Shown here piece by piece: positions 36,456 through 48,886 of a stretch of 64,000 nt of DNA. Numbering within the stretch: position 1 is the stretch's first letter; each line of letters begins with the position of its first letter. Origin of the DNA: Alnus glutinosa (lineage: Eukaryota > Streptophyta > Magnoliopsida > Fagales > Betulaceae); contig NC_084886.1 of the NCBI RefSeq assembly GCF_958979055.1, positions 51,605,654 through 51,669,653 on the forward strand. Reading direction: 5' to 3'. The position numbers were made by a program, and so were the translations under genes. The notes beneath the pieces were generated by a model. The model saw only the letters and a program-made list of their open reading frames with translations, had not been told where the DNA came from and did not search any database.

Positions 36456-38636
36456 ATGTTGCGGAAACCTTCTTTTCTAGGAACCTGGAAGCACAGTCGC
36501 TGGAGAAAAAGCTTGAAGCCCTTCACAACCCTTTATCAGCCGCCGGAAAGCCCTCGCAACCGCATCGTTTCCACCAACATTTCCATAACTCGGTACTGCA
36601 AAATTGGCCAACTAGACATTGCTCGCAAACTGTTTGATGAGATGCCGGAACGAACTGTTGTTTCATGGAACACCATGGTTTCTGGATACTCCAAATGGGG
36701 AAAATACGATGAAGCTCTAAAACTAGCTTCAACTATGCATCATAGCAATATGAAGCTCAACGAGATCACTTTTTCGACTATACTAAGTGCGTGCGCACAT
36801 TTGGAATCGGTGTACGAGGGAAAAGAGCTTCATTGTTTGGTTTTGAAATCTGGGTTTGATGGATTTGAGCTTTTGAGTAGCGCATTGTTGTACTTTTACG
36901 CGAACTGCATTGAAATTGAAGGAGCTAAGCGGGTGTTTGACGAGTTGCGTGATGAAAATCAGTTGTTGTGGAGTTTGATGCTAGTAGGGTATGTGCGATG
37001 TAACTTAATGAGTGAGGCTTTGGATGTATTTAAAAGGATGCCATCCCGGGATGTTGTGGCGTGGACTACATTGATTTCCGGATATATGAGGAGGGAGGAT
37101 GGGTGTGAAAGAGCTTTGGAGTTGTTTAGGAGAATGAGAGGGAGTAGTGACGTGATGCCTAATGAGTTTACATTGGATTGCGTTATAAGGGCTTGTGGGA
37201 GATTAGGAAGCCTAAGTGAAGGGAGAGTTGTCCATGGGCTTTTGATCAAATATGGGTTTGAATTTGATCAGTCGATTGGTGGTGCGTTGATTGAATTTTA
37301 TTGTGGTTGTGAAGCTATTGAGGATGCCAGGATAGTTTATGATAGGATTGGAAACCCATGTTTAAATGCTACCCATTCGCTTATTGTGGGGCTTATATTG
37401 ATGGGTAGGATTGAAGATGCTGAGCTGATTTTTAATAGACTGATTGAAAAGAATCCAATCTCATATAATTTGATGATTAAAGGTTATGCAATGAGCGGTC
37501 AAGTTGAGGAATCAGAGAGATTGTTTAAGACAATGACCCAAAGAACTATTTTTTCTTTTAATACTATGATTTCTGTGTATTCTAGGAACGGAGAAATTGA
37601 TAAAGCTTTGGAGCTGTTTGAAGAAACCAAAGGGGAAAGAAACCCAGTAACATGGAATTCATTGATGTCAGGTTATATTCAAAACCATCAGCATAAAGAG
37701 GCTGTCAAACTCTATGTTACCATGCACAGATTATCAATAGACCGTACTAGATCAACATTCGCTGCTCTATTTCATGCCTGTACATGCCTTGGATCTCTTC
37801 AACTAGGACAATTACTTCACGCCCACCTGATCAAAACACCATTTGAATCGACTGCTTATGTTGGAACATCTCTTGTTGACATGTACTCCAAATGCGGGAG
37901 CATCCATGATGCTCAAAAATCATTTATTAGTATCTCTTCACCCAATGTGGCGGCTTGGACAGCTCTTATTAATGGATATGCACATCATGGAATTGGCTCT
38001 GAAGCAATTTCACTGTTTGGGCATATGTTAAAGCAAGGAGTTGTTCCTAATGGAGCTACCTTCATTGGGATTCTGTCTGCTTGTGGTCATGCTGGTCTAG
38101 TCAATGAAGGGATGAGAATTTTCCACTCAATGGAAAAATGTTATGGAGTAACCCCAACAATAGAACACTATGCATGTGTGGTGGATCTTCTTGGTCACTC
38201 AGGCCATCTGCAAGAAGCTGAGGAGTTTATAAAAGAGATGCCTGTTGATGCAGATGGGGTTGTCTGGGGAGCTTTGCTTAGTGCCTGTTGGTTCTGGATG
38301 GACATGGAGATGAGTAGGAGAGTGGCTGAGAAGATGTTCAGTTTGGATCCTAAGCCAATATCTGCTTATGTTATTCTGTCTAACATGTATTCTATATTGG
38401 GAAAATGGGGGGAAAAGCTGAATTTGAGGAAGAGATTAACAGGAATAGGGGTAACAAAGGCTCCTGGGTGTAGTTGGATTGAGCTGGACAGCAGAGTTCA
38501 TGTGTTCTCTGTGGAAGATAAAACCCATCCTCATTGTAATGACATTTATGCTACTTTGGAACATCTAACATCGAATATAAGTTCCATTGTTCAATTTGAT
38601 TTTTATTTTGATTCTAGACAAATAGTGGAAGGCTAG
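36456..38636 (+). CDS. Pentatricopeptide repeat protein, PLS class with E domain
   Basis: A single exon of 726 residues. The start at 36456 (MLRKPSFLGTWK) is the first ATG in the frame and gives a basic, hydroxylated N-terminus suited to organelle import, probably mitochondrial. Tandem PPR units run from about residue 40 to 590, with typical motifs such as ARKLFDEMPERTVVSWNTMV, YSKCGSIHDAQKSF and GHAGLVNEGM. E and E+ type motifs follow (VVWGALLSAC, APGCSWIELDSRVHVF), and there is no DYW domain. Members of this subclass bind organellar RNA and usually specify C-to-U editing sites with a partner deaminase. The target cannot be told from inspection. Intronless structure is normal for the family. 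Confidence 0.93.
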   Translation: MLRKPSFLGTWKHSRWRKSLKPFTTLYQPPESPRNRIVSTNISITRYCKIGQLDIARKLFDEMPERTVVSWNTMVSGYSKWGKYDEALKLASTMHHSNMKLNEITFSTILSACAHLESVYEGKELHCLVLKSGFDGFELLSSALLYFYANCIEIEGAKRVFDELRDENQLLWSLMLVGYVRCNLMSEALDVFKRMPSRDVVAWTTLISGYMRREDGCERALELFRRMRGSSDVMPNEFTLDCVIRACGRLGSLSEGRVVHGLLIKYGFEFDQSIGGALIEFYCGCEAIEDARIVYDRIGNPCLNATHSLIVGLILMGRIEDAELIFNRLIEKNPISYNLMIKGYAMSGQVEESERLFKTMTQRTIFSFNTMISVYSRNGEIDKALELFEETKGERNPVTWNSLMSGYIQNHQHKEAVKLYVTMHRLSIDRTRSTFAALFHACTCLGSLQLGQLLHAHLIKTPFESTAYVGTSLVDMYSKCGSIHDAQKSFISISSPNVAAWTALINGYAHHGIGSEAISLFGHMLKQGVVPNGATFIGILSACGHAGLVNEGMRIFHSMEKCYGVTPTIEHYACVVDLLGHSGHLQEAEEFIKEMPVDADGVVWGALLSACWFWMDMEMSRRVAEKMFSLDPKPISAYVILSNMYSILGKWGEKLNLRKRLTGIGVTKAPGCSWIELDSRVHVFSVEDKTHPHCNDIYATLEHLTSNISSIVQFDFYFDSRQIVEG

Positions 38637-39596
38637 TTACTTTAAAGCAACATACTCTCATTGAACGATCTGATATTAATTACTTGTGTGATCTTTTTTT
38701 TTTTTATTCTTTTTATTCTTTTCTCTCTATACTCCCTTTTAGCTCGGGATTTATTTCTAAACTTTGGATTGCTAATAAATTCTATGAAATTTCGAGAAAT
38801 ATGTGAAACTATTGGTTAAGGTTTATCTTCTTCCATATGTATCTGTGACATATTTTTATATTGTTTCTATGTTTTGTTGAAGCATCATGTTATTATCTCT
38901 TTACTTTTCTTATTTAGATAGATGCACTTCTAGGATGGCATGTTTCATGTTTTTTCTTTCTTTAAAAAAAAAAAAAAAAATGTTTTGTCCAATGTTAAGT
39001 TCATTGTAGCAAACTCTGCATCTACTGACTTGGGTAGGCATAGGCTTTAATTTGTTATTTGTTTAAAAGGTTTCTGGTTGGGTTTTTAAAATATGATCAT
39101 GTTCTTTTTTCTTAATGTAAGATTGTGTTAGAACTGATTCTTTCAATTGGTTGTGAATTGGTTCAGCTCATGTTGTGGGTTCCTGAACAATGGCCGCACA
39201 CCTTGGTGACATAATATTCTAAATTCAAGCTTTGATGTCTCCTTCCTTTTAATTGCATTGTTGTGAATCATGGGCATATTGGATGATGACAGCTGACTTG
39301 CATTTGTTGATGCAGAATGGGTTCTAAGGACATATTCTTTTTCAAAACTGTGTTCCATGCAAAGCCAAGCAACATTTCTTTTATATTTCTCATATCTAAG
39401 AATGATGCTAATGACAATGATGCAAATTAGCTGTTGGTTTTGTGTTTTTGGCAAACAAAATCTGCTTATTGTCCTAAGAGGTAAGAGCAACTCTTTCTTT
39501 TAAGTCTGTTTAGTGCTTCTGTTTTAGCATACATCTTTTGAAAAATTAAAAATGCATGACCAACTGATATATCTCAGTGAAATCTTTTAAAGCAGA

Positions 39597-39636
<40 letters not shown>

Positions 39637-40426
39637 AAAAAAGAAAAAAAGAAGAAAAAAAAAGGATAGAAAAAAGGCTGCTTGCTACTTTTGTCCCTTC
39701 CATGAGTGAATAAAGGAATTCAAAAAGGACCTATAGTTTTGAGAAAGAAAAAGGAAGTTATCTTTACACAACTCATATGGATGCTCCGGATTAATTTAAG
39801 CGCTTCTTTTTGGTTGCTCTATTGACTAAGGAATGGTCTTTGCATAGACAGCGATACTGCTAGGTAATAAACAGGGTTTATATTGAACTTAGGTGACTGA
39901 TCGAGTAGGTATATAACAATATATGCTGGATCAAACAGCAATTTTTGCTATTGTTTTTCTTTTGCGAGTTGGCAAATAGAATTGCATTTTGGACATATAA
40001 TGGGAGTTTTATTTTTCAAATCAGTACCTTTTTTTTTTTTTTTTTCAGAAACAAGGAGTTGAGTTGAGTTTATTTTGTTGCACGCGTGGTTAAATTTGAA
40101 GAATTCATGTAATGGCATAATTCTAGATTTTAACCTTGTTTGAGGAAATTAATATTTAGGAGTTTATTTTACTGCCCTCTTTGTATTTTTGTAGGTTCAT
40201 TGAAATTTATTTTTTAATGAAATAAAGTTCTCCCTGTGGCAAACAAACCTCTTGGAATAGCACAGATCATTACATAAGATAAAAGATAAAAGACGAAATA
40301 CACACACAGGCATGGACATATACATGCAATACTGACGCATGAATGGTCTTGAACTAAAATTTTTAGAGACCCATCTTCTGGGACACAATAGTGAAATGGA
40401 TCTCAATCAGATCTTAGTTGATTTTT
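38637..40426. other. PPR and SWEET 3' regions plus spacer with poly-C tract
   Basis: The two genes are convergent. A 33-base C homopolymer lies at 39601-39633. An open frame on the minus strand at 39143-39490 has no recognisable product. No further gene seen. Confidence 0.6.
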
Positions 40427-41994
40427 TCAACTTTTTCCACTAATACTGTCATTAATCACGAGCTGCAAATGTTTGGACTTCTCATCATTCTTTTCCGTAT
40501 CCCATTTGTTTGGTTCTTCTATAATTCCTCGTTTCCTATACTTGCAGTAGAGCATGAGTTGAAGGATGCCTAAAGGAGAACCAACTAGATTCGGGGCCTG
40601 CGAAGGAGTTAGAAAGAAATCTAAGCATATGTAAGTTTTACAGGATAGAGATTTTTTTGACAACAAAACTAGAGCTTAATCGTGATACAAACCGCAAGAA
40701 ATAGATCATGGCTGAGTATTCCATAAGTCATCCAACATGAACTACCAAGGAATGAGAAAAAAGATAAGTAGAACGGCATGAATTCCACGCTCTTTGTAAG
40801 TATCACTTGCTTCTGAAATAATAAAATGAAGTTAATTATATGCTGACAGTGCTACAGAATATCATGTATAAGAACTTAACATGAAGCGAAACTGTTTTAG
40901 TACTATAATTTTCACAATATATTCTTGCATGGATTTGAAATATTAATAAAAAAGTTTCCACTTCATCTGTTGCCAATTACGATGCTATAGATATATATAT
41001 ATCACTTTCATGAAGTAATCAGAAATGATGACTCACCACAACCACCAGTGGAGAACCGTACATTGCTACAGAGACCACTAGCCCAACACTCCCAACAAAA
41101 ACCTTTCGATGATGGTGATCATGGAAAGCAAGAGCTGAGATGATAGCAGTGGTGCAGAATCCTATGATAACAGTTGTCACCGACACAGCCACCTTCATCT
41201 GAACCCTCACGGTATTCATACATCATTAATGCACTCTTCGACTGAATATATGCATGTACTTGTGAAGGATTTAACATGGCAAATAGAAAACCTACTATTG
41301 GCGAAAAACATATACAGCATGCATGCCATAAATATCGAAATAGTACATATGAACTTGACTATATAATATGTCTCATGCCTGCATGGGAATCGATCATAAC
41401 ATATCAAGTATACTGGAAAAACTTTGCTGTTAAACATTGAAATGTTAAACTTGCCTTCCCTCCATCTGAAGCGAACCAGAAATATATGAAAATGAAGGAG
41501 AACTCGAGAAGAATCCCCAGGCCATTGGTGGTAATTAGAGGAAGATTTTCCCACCTATGGCTTACCACTGGCAGTCCATACCAAGTATAAAGGAGACAGT
41601 TTAATAGTGCAATGATGTAAGGAACACATGAAAACTCCTCTGTGCTTTTCTTCCTTATGACTCTTGAAAAAGTTAATCTGAAAACAATTAAGAAAATCAT
41701 TAATGGAAAAAGTTGAGTTACTTGGTCAAGGATTCAACCTATTTAAGTATTGCTCACTGGAATTAAATAAGATAGAGTCAACTATGAATTAGTAGAATAG
41801 CATGTTTAATTGACATTACATGGGAGCTGCATAAAGTAACACAGAAGCAGCATTCCCTGCAGTAAACGCCAGGAAAGTATAATTATAGGTGAAACATTTG
41901 ACACTTGATCGTTCATAATGATTGGGAGCTGAGAAAATAAACAAAAGAAGAAAGTACCTATTACTCCGACTGCCAGCCGCAACCTTTCTCCCAT
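40427..41994 (-). CDS. SWEET3: SWEET sugar transporter, SWEET3 type
   Basis: Six exons (41994-41958, 41856-41820, 41677-41455, 41198-41037, 40812-40693, 40597-40427) join in frame into 249 residues. The intron after exon 3 uses a GC donor (AAG|GCAAGT). Two MtN3/saliva domains (about 8-98 and 132-218) give seven membrane helices. Signature stretches are [49 protein letters not shown] and [18 protein letters not shown]. The product passively exports or imports sugars across plasma or internal membranes; substrate cannot be assigned here. The closest remembered relative is Arabidopsis SWEET3, which is supported by synteny (AT5G53190 follows PTB2). The C-tail is short and polar. Confidence 0.95.
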
Positions 41995-44296
41995 GTTTAC
42001 TCTGGAAGGATGGTCCCAACAATAAGAGTCTGAACAAGTACTTATGGATGCTATGTCGACTGTTTAACACTCTTCAGGGGGATATAAATAATGGGGTAGA
42101 CAGATAAAAAAAGAAGAAAATAATAGAAAATTGAAAGAAGAACGAGTAGTCTCTGTCTTTGTAAACTTGTACGTGGAGGTAAACAACTTGTACGTTCTAA
42201 TGTGGAGCTTTTTAATACAAAAGCTCCATGAAAACTCTTTGTTAGTTTTTGACATAGAGTAATTATAAAAAATAACAGAAAGGGAATTGCTACCTGTTTT
42301 GGTTCTCTGCTGACTGGCAGATGTCACCAGATTTCCACTATCCACTTGACACTAATATCTAGTAATATCTATCGTACTATTTGGCAATGTATAATTATAT
42401 GAAATATTTGGAATACCAAGTGCTTTCTGCTTTTCTGCCTCCGATCCAGAGCATTCTATTTTCCAATAATGTGTTAAAATACGTTATTAATAGAAGTGCC
42501 TCTTGATTGATGATGTTGCTTCCATTTTCATTAAGGCATGCATATATGGGACATATTGGCAACCTGTAGAGTAGATTTACTGGGATTTTTTTTTTTTTTT
42601 TTTTTTTGGGTTTAATTTTCAAGCATCTGTGTTGAGAATATTCCTTATAGTGAAAAGAACCAAAATGTTTACGAGAATTCAATTTCTCAAAGTAACATGT
42701 TATCACAATAATTGCAGTGTAACATTATGATCAGTTGCAAATAATAAAAAGTCCATGCAAAGTGACTTGGCTTCTTACTTTTCTTCTTTATTGTTAGGTT
42801 TTTAGTGTTGGCAAATTAGTGTTAAAACATGTTTGGTTGTAAGTTATAGGTTTGGAGTTAAGTCGGTATAAAAGTTGATCCAAGACATAAGAATTTGAGC
42901 TTGTGTATGTTGTCCGGTATAGACCTTGCCGGAGTAGAACAACTATATTTTTTGATTTCGACATCAAATGAAGGCAAACTTAAGTAGCGTTAGAAAGCTG
43001 ACTCAAAATGCTATAACATATTACATGAAGAGTTTCATATCACAATGATTTAACTCATCAATTTTGGAAGTGCCCCCACCATAAAATTCTCAGGGTACAT
43101 CAATATTATAAATAATTCATCAGAACAATATTTTCTCAAATAAATAATTTGCATATGGACACCCTCTTACTGATTATAGAAAGTTATTATTGCCATCCAC
43201 ACATCAAAATAGTTCTTAGAACACAGAAGAAGAACTTTTTAAATGGGAATCGACCTATCTGACTGTAATGCATTTTAGTGGTATGCTTTCTAGAGAAGAA
43301 ATTAAAGTGAATAAGATTTATTCCAATTCAGCTCCTAGTTAAATTAAAGTTGGTTGTACTGGCCGTCAGGGTTTTGGAGGAGTTAATTAAATCAAATGAC
43401 GGGGCACATATTGGAGAAGTCGTGAAAATATGTTAATTTATATCAAAAAGTGGAGGTATTTTTATGCCTAATAAATGAAAGATTTTTCTGCTAACGAAGA
43501 AAATTACCTGATATGATCATGATCTCAGCTCCTTTTGGCTGTCTTCCATTCATTTTTGCTTTGAAAGTTCTAAAATTCTATATCCTCAACCCAACATTGG
43601 GTTTCTGATGCTTTATTGCGGCCATGCATGCATGGTATGCTTCAGTACTTGAATATTCTTCAATTTATTAAAAGGTCGGCAACTTTATGGTATTTCTGGT
43701 TGCTGCTAATACATTGTTACAACCTTTATTCTCCTTCATCATAGTGGTTTTCTAATATATACTGAAAATTCTATTACCTAGAACATTTTGATTGATAATT
43801 ATGGAATACAGAATATATGTAGTTCTTGTGGTGTTTGCAAGCGAATGATATGTACGTGAGCATTCATACAGAATATATTCCCAGCTAAAGAAACAAGCCG
43901 AGTGCATTTTATTGGTGATATCAAGCAAAGAATCACCTTGATGTGGATGTTTAAACTCTGCCCTTGATATAATACACATGTTTAATTAATGCACTTCACA
44001 ACAAACTTGAAATTCAAGGTATTTTTGAACAATTGCCATAGGCTTCAACATGGTGATATGAATATCAGAAAATTCTTATCATTTGATGATTGGTCTCAAT
44101 CAAGCCTAAATATATAAGGACAAATACATATCAAGCCTCATCTAACTTTTATCTTTTTTAATGAATTGTGTTTTTCATATGATTCCCTGCGTTTCAAATT
44201 TTCTGCATGGCAAAAGGGAAAATTGTAGGGGTGTAATATTATACAGAACATAGATGTCCTTGGGATAAGGACATAAATTTCTTAATTCCAAACTAA
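41995..44296. other. SWEET promoter and spacer
   Basis: AT-rich sequence without a supported gene. A poly-T run lies at about 42589-42607. Short open frames have no recognisable product. Confidence 0.55.
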
Positions 44297-44502
44297 GAAC
44301 ATTAGCAGCACCATCCTTAAATTCCATTCCTTTCCCTAAATGTAAGGAAAGCTCTTCTAAAAAACCCATTGAATCACAGTAATAGCAGCAGACACACAAC
44401 AATTTTTTCTAAATTTAGGGAACCAAATTATTTTTTAGTTTGTACTTCTTTATCCCAATACACCTCACAACATATTCTTTTAATCTTTCCTTGTATCATT
44501 AA

Positions 44503-44574
<72 letters not shown>

Positions 44575-45047
44575 TTTTTCTCTCATATGTATCTCTCTAT
44601 CTTTCTTTTTTTCTTTTTTTTTTTCTTTTTTTTCAGTCCTTCGTTCTTGGGTGGTGGTGGAATATGCGTTGTGAGGATTGTTGAGGTGGTGGTGAAATAT
44701 TCAATGATTTTGGGTTGAACATATATAGATCTTTTTACTCTCTTATGTATCTCTCTATCTTTTTTTTTTTTTCTTTTTTTTTTTTTTTCATATTTTTGTT
44801 TATTCAGTCCTTCATTGAGGGAGTTGGGGTGCGAAAAGAAGAAAAAGAAGAAGTGAGAGGAGAGAGAACGTTTGGTATTCTTAGGATTATAATAATGCAT
44901 TGGATAGCTACAGTCTACTGCTACCCAATGTTTTAGGGAAGCTGTTGCGGATGGTTTTATGTGATTTTTTTAGAGATTTTTCCTATATATATAGGGAATG
45001 GAATGTGCTATTGGGTATATGGTTTTATGCTGCTAATGCTCTAAGAT
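44297..45047. mobile_element. MITE-like element with AT tract and internal duplication
   Basis: The ends AACATTAGCAGCA (about 44299) and TGCTGCTAATGCT (about 45028-45041) are inverted copies, and CTAAG flanks both. Inside are a 65-base AT repeat (44508-44572) and an imperfect duplication: 44585-44645 and 44735-44815 both read as TATGTATCTCTCTATCTTT, poly-T/C, then CAGTCCTTC. No coding capacity. Class uncertain. Confidence 0.55.
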
Positions 45048-46342
45048 TTTTTTGTTGTTTCCTAAACTAAGAAAACACCAAAGAAACAAAAGTTGTACCA
45101 TTAATCTATGGGAACAAAAGTGATTTCCTTAACATTATTTTAATATAAAAAAATCTTAATCTTTCTTCTCTCATTCATCTAGCATTTATTTGAAACAATA
45201 TAAAAATAACTTCGGAATGTTACGAGTAGTGCCTTCATACTAATTTTAACTTATAATTAGTTGGATTTTCTACCTTAGACACTAATTAATAGAGTAAAAT
45301 ATTACGAAAAGCAAAATAATAATGATCTGAGCTACAACTAAATTATCTTCAATCAATATTATTTACTATCATTAAATGTAAACACATAGCTTCCAAAGAA
45401 ACACAACTATAATAAATAACATCATCTTAACCATTCTATGTAAACCTAACTAAATGAGCTAATTGTTCAACATCTTCAACCCATCGAAATGCCCAAATCT
45501 ACAGTCCATCAAACCTGCTAATTTACAAAACAACAAAGTGTTTTATAGGTAAAAATTAACTGCGTGAGTCCACAATCTTATAAGTTATCACGAAACTAGT
45601 TATACGATGAGCCTTACGTATCAAATTGTATTACTTTAACCTTGGAAATTTAGAATGTTATGTGTTTTGCAACAAAGTAAGCATAATTCTGGAGACATGC
45701 AATTCACATATTGTTTAATGCATAAATTATGTTAGTGAAAATCTTATACATAAATTTATGTAAATAGTCATAACTTTTTTCCATATATATGGTCTATTCG
45801 AGCACTGAACCCCTTCTTGATAAGGTTTTAGTGTTAGATTCAAACCCATAAACTTTGAATTTTTTAGGTGTCGGTAGGATAATGCCAAAAAAAAGGAAAA
45901 AAAATAAGAGATTTGGTGAAGATCGAACATACTCTAGAAAGCAACAGTACTTGAAGAATGTTTTGGCTTCAATTAAGCTCGATCTTCTGTATATGTAAGT
46001 TCGTATTGGGCTTCATTGGTAAGGCAACAAGACAAATTTAATTTGGCTGTCTGGTAAGTGGACCTGATCGAGAACATGTCACAACCTATCCAATATTTAA
46101 ATATTCACAAAGATAAGCATGTACCAGCCCATTGAAACAAAGCATCAATTATTCTTTAAGTTTATCCCATTAATAAAAAATAGTTATATTTTTATTATTG
46201 ATGTGTAGGCTCATCCGTCCTTGATAATTTTAATTTTTAATTTTTTTTTAATAAGAACTCATTCAATAGCTTATGGATACTACCACATCAGTATAGTGAG
46301 ATAGGAATAATAATCTGCTATTTTTTTATAGAATGTTATTTC

Positions 46343-46398
<56 letters not shown>

Positions 46399-47020
46399 CG
46401 TGTGTGATTTATAAAGACACTTATGAATATACGTTAAATTCATTAGTTCCTTACTAGGTGAAACTGTGCTTTAATTTATAAGTGATCGTAGGAAAGCTTT
46501 AAATTAACTAATCATTTTAAATTAATAACATAAATGTAATTATTGCTTTTCCTAAGCCGTTACATCAACAACAATTACATTTTTATGTTCCACACTTACA
46601 ACGGTTTATTGGTTTCATGGGACTAGAAAGGGCATTCTCCAAACAAAGCTAAACTTCGTTTGGCGAATGCTACTCAACACAATTTAGTTTCTTACATGAC
46701 TACTTTATTTATAGAGTAATACTATATATTTTTCACACCTATTTATCATATTTATTTTATATCCGCTGAAGTTATATATTTAAGCTTAGGTGCTGTAAAT
46801 TTTTTTACAGCACCTATGCCGTAGGAAATCTAAGGGTTTATCAATATGAAATGAGCGGTAAGAGTAGTAGAATGTATTTTATTCTTATCTTGATACACGT
46901 AAAGATACGATGATATTCAAAGATAAGAGTATATAGCTTGGGACAACATACACTATATATATAGTTTATACTGTTAAAAGGTCTCTGTACAAATTAAAAC
47001 GGATCCTTCTGATGAAAATA

Positions 47021-47055
<35 letters not shown>

Positions 47056-47552
47056 CGATAATGAAGGACCACTACAATATCCATCGATTTTTTCGATCCT
47101 TCCCAACAAACAATGGTCAATAGGAGGGGATCTCAATGTCATTGAGTTCTTTCACTCGATCTAGCTAATTAATGGATGGGAAGAAACAGCAGCCGGCCTG
47201 CAGATGGCGTGACTGACGCATGAAGTGTTGTTAATGGCCGTGGCAGGCATGGTACGTACGTGAGCTCGTCGCTTGTATCGTACGCTTACTGCTGGAATAT
47301 ATGTAGTTCGGCGTGCGGCGTGACAACTCGATGACGATCGATGATCATGATGCTGTTTTATAGCGTGATGTTCAACCCACCTAGTTAACTGATTGAAGCG
47401 AAAAAGACAATACAAAAGACTAGCTAGCGTCCGTTGATCTTCTATATATTTATATATCTTTAGGGTTTTAATTTGTTCTTCATGATTTTTGCCTTGTTTT
47501 ACTTAATTGTTGATTTATGAAGTTCTTATATTTATTATTGTAATAAATAAAT
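45048..47552. other. AT-rich spacer
   Basis: Contains AT microsatellites at about 46350-46396 and 47022-47052 and a repeat fragment near 46240-46320 related to the cluster at 2786-3050. An open frame at 47161-47415 (minus) is His/Ala-rich without a recognised match. No gene supported. Confidence 0.55.
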
Positions 47553-48809
47553 GGGATAATTGTACCGTTAGTCCTTGTGGTATGTCATAATTATTTTTCA
47601 CTCTCTATGGTTTAAAAAGTTTATGAGAGGTCCATGTGGTATGCAATAATTACGTTTTACTCTTTAGGTCGATTTTTTGTTCACCATTTTGACGTAATCT
47701 GTTAGCCCTACACGTCAACGACACGTCTCGCCATCTCCATCTTAATAAAAAAATAAATAAATAAACAAACTTATTTATTTATTTATTTATTATTTTTTTT
47801 AAAAAAAGGGCAGGCTTGGGGGTGGCTGGCCACCCCCTTGCCCCCATTTTTTTTTTTTGAATTTTAATTTTTTTTAAAAAAATAAGTATTTTTATTTATT
47901 TTTGGGAAAAGTACACATAACCCCCTTAAACTACCACCTCATTGTCAATGTCCCCCCAAACTACCAATTGTGTCAATGTCCCCCCTAAACTACCAAAAAC
48001 TGTCAATGTCCCCCTAATGACAAAAATACCATTCATAAAATTATTAAAATAAAATAAAAACTAAAAAATATTTTAAAAAATATAAAATAAAAAAAATTTA
48101 TACAAAAAAAAAATTAAAAATTAAAAACTGTTTTTTTTTTTTTTTGTTAAAACAAATTATTTTTGTAAGTTTCAGTTATTTCTTCGTTTGGTTTTTTTTT
48201 TTGTTTTAAAAAAAAAATCATTCTTTTTTCGTTTTTTTAATTTAATAAAAAACTGGTTTTTCCTTTTTCTTTTTTTAAAAAAATAAAATTGTTTTTATAT
48301 TTTTCAGTTATTTTTTTGTTTAATTTGTTTAATTTTTTTTTTAAAAAAATAATTTTTTAGTTTTAGTTTTTTTTTCGAATTTATAAGGACATTTTTGTCT
48401 TATTCAAAAAAAATTAGGGTTATTTTTGTCTTTTTGTTGGTATTAGGGGGGACATTGACAATTTTTGGTAGTTTGAGGGAGGCAATTAACACAATTGGTA
48501 GTTTGGAAGGTACATTGACAATTGAGTGGTAGTTTGAGAAAGATATGTGTACTTTTTCTTTTATTTTTTAATAAATTTATAATATTTTATTAAGATTGGA
48601 CATGTGAGCGCCACGTGTCACCAATAAGATGACGACACGTGGCACTAAAGTGGCATTTGACGGAATCTGTTAAAAATTTTAACAGAATTTGACGTCAGGG
48701 ATCGATTTGTAATTATTGCATACCATAAGGATCTTCCATACACTTTTTAAACCATAGAAAGTGAAAAATAATTATAGCATATTATATGGACTAATAATGT
48801 AATTATCCC
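47553..48809. mobile_element. Mutator-like TIR element carrying a nested MITE
   Basis: The element starts GGGATAATTGTACCGTTAGT and ends in its inverted form (ATAATGTAATTATCCC). The inverted arms, about 200 bp, share GTGGTATG(T/C)AATAATTA-type words. ATAAATAAAT flanks both sides (47543-47552 and 48810-48819), a 9-10 bp target duplication, though this is a low-complexity word. The interior contains TGGGGGTGGCTGGCCACCC and a second, unrelated inverted-repeat element at 47904-48559. No transposase. Confidence 0.85.
47904..48559. mobile_element. Nested MITE inside the Mutator-like element
   Basis: It begins GGGAAAAGTACACATAACCCC and ends ATGTGTACTTTTTC, with arms of 100 bp or more sharing ACTACCA...TTGTCAATGTCCCCC words in inverted order. 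A likely 9-bp duplication TTTATTTTT flanks it. The middle is poly-A/T with no gene. A related element appears at about 57956-58447. Confidence 0.75.
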
Positions 48810-48840
48810 ATAAATAAATAAAGAAGGAATTTATTTTTGA

Positions 48841-48886
48841 GAAGAAGAAGAAGAAGAAGAAGAAGAAGAGAGAGAGAGAGAGAGAG
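48841..48886 (+). repeat. (GAA)n-(GA)n compound microsatellite
   Basis: Ten GAA units run into about nine GA units, starting about 20 bases beyond the target duplication of the element at 47553-48809. Confidence 0.93.

Noticed and set aside
44369-44936. Several overlapping frames in the AT/poly-T region
   Set aside because: Built from AT dinucleotide and T/C homopolymer runs within a MITE-like element. No protein features.
47161-47415. His/Ala-rich 84-residue minus-strand frame
   Set aside because: No recognised family, no splice partners and no promoter signal seen. Likely chance frame in a less AT-rich patch.
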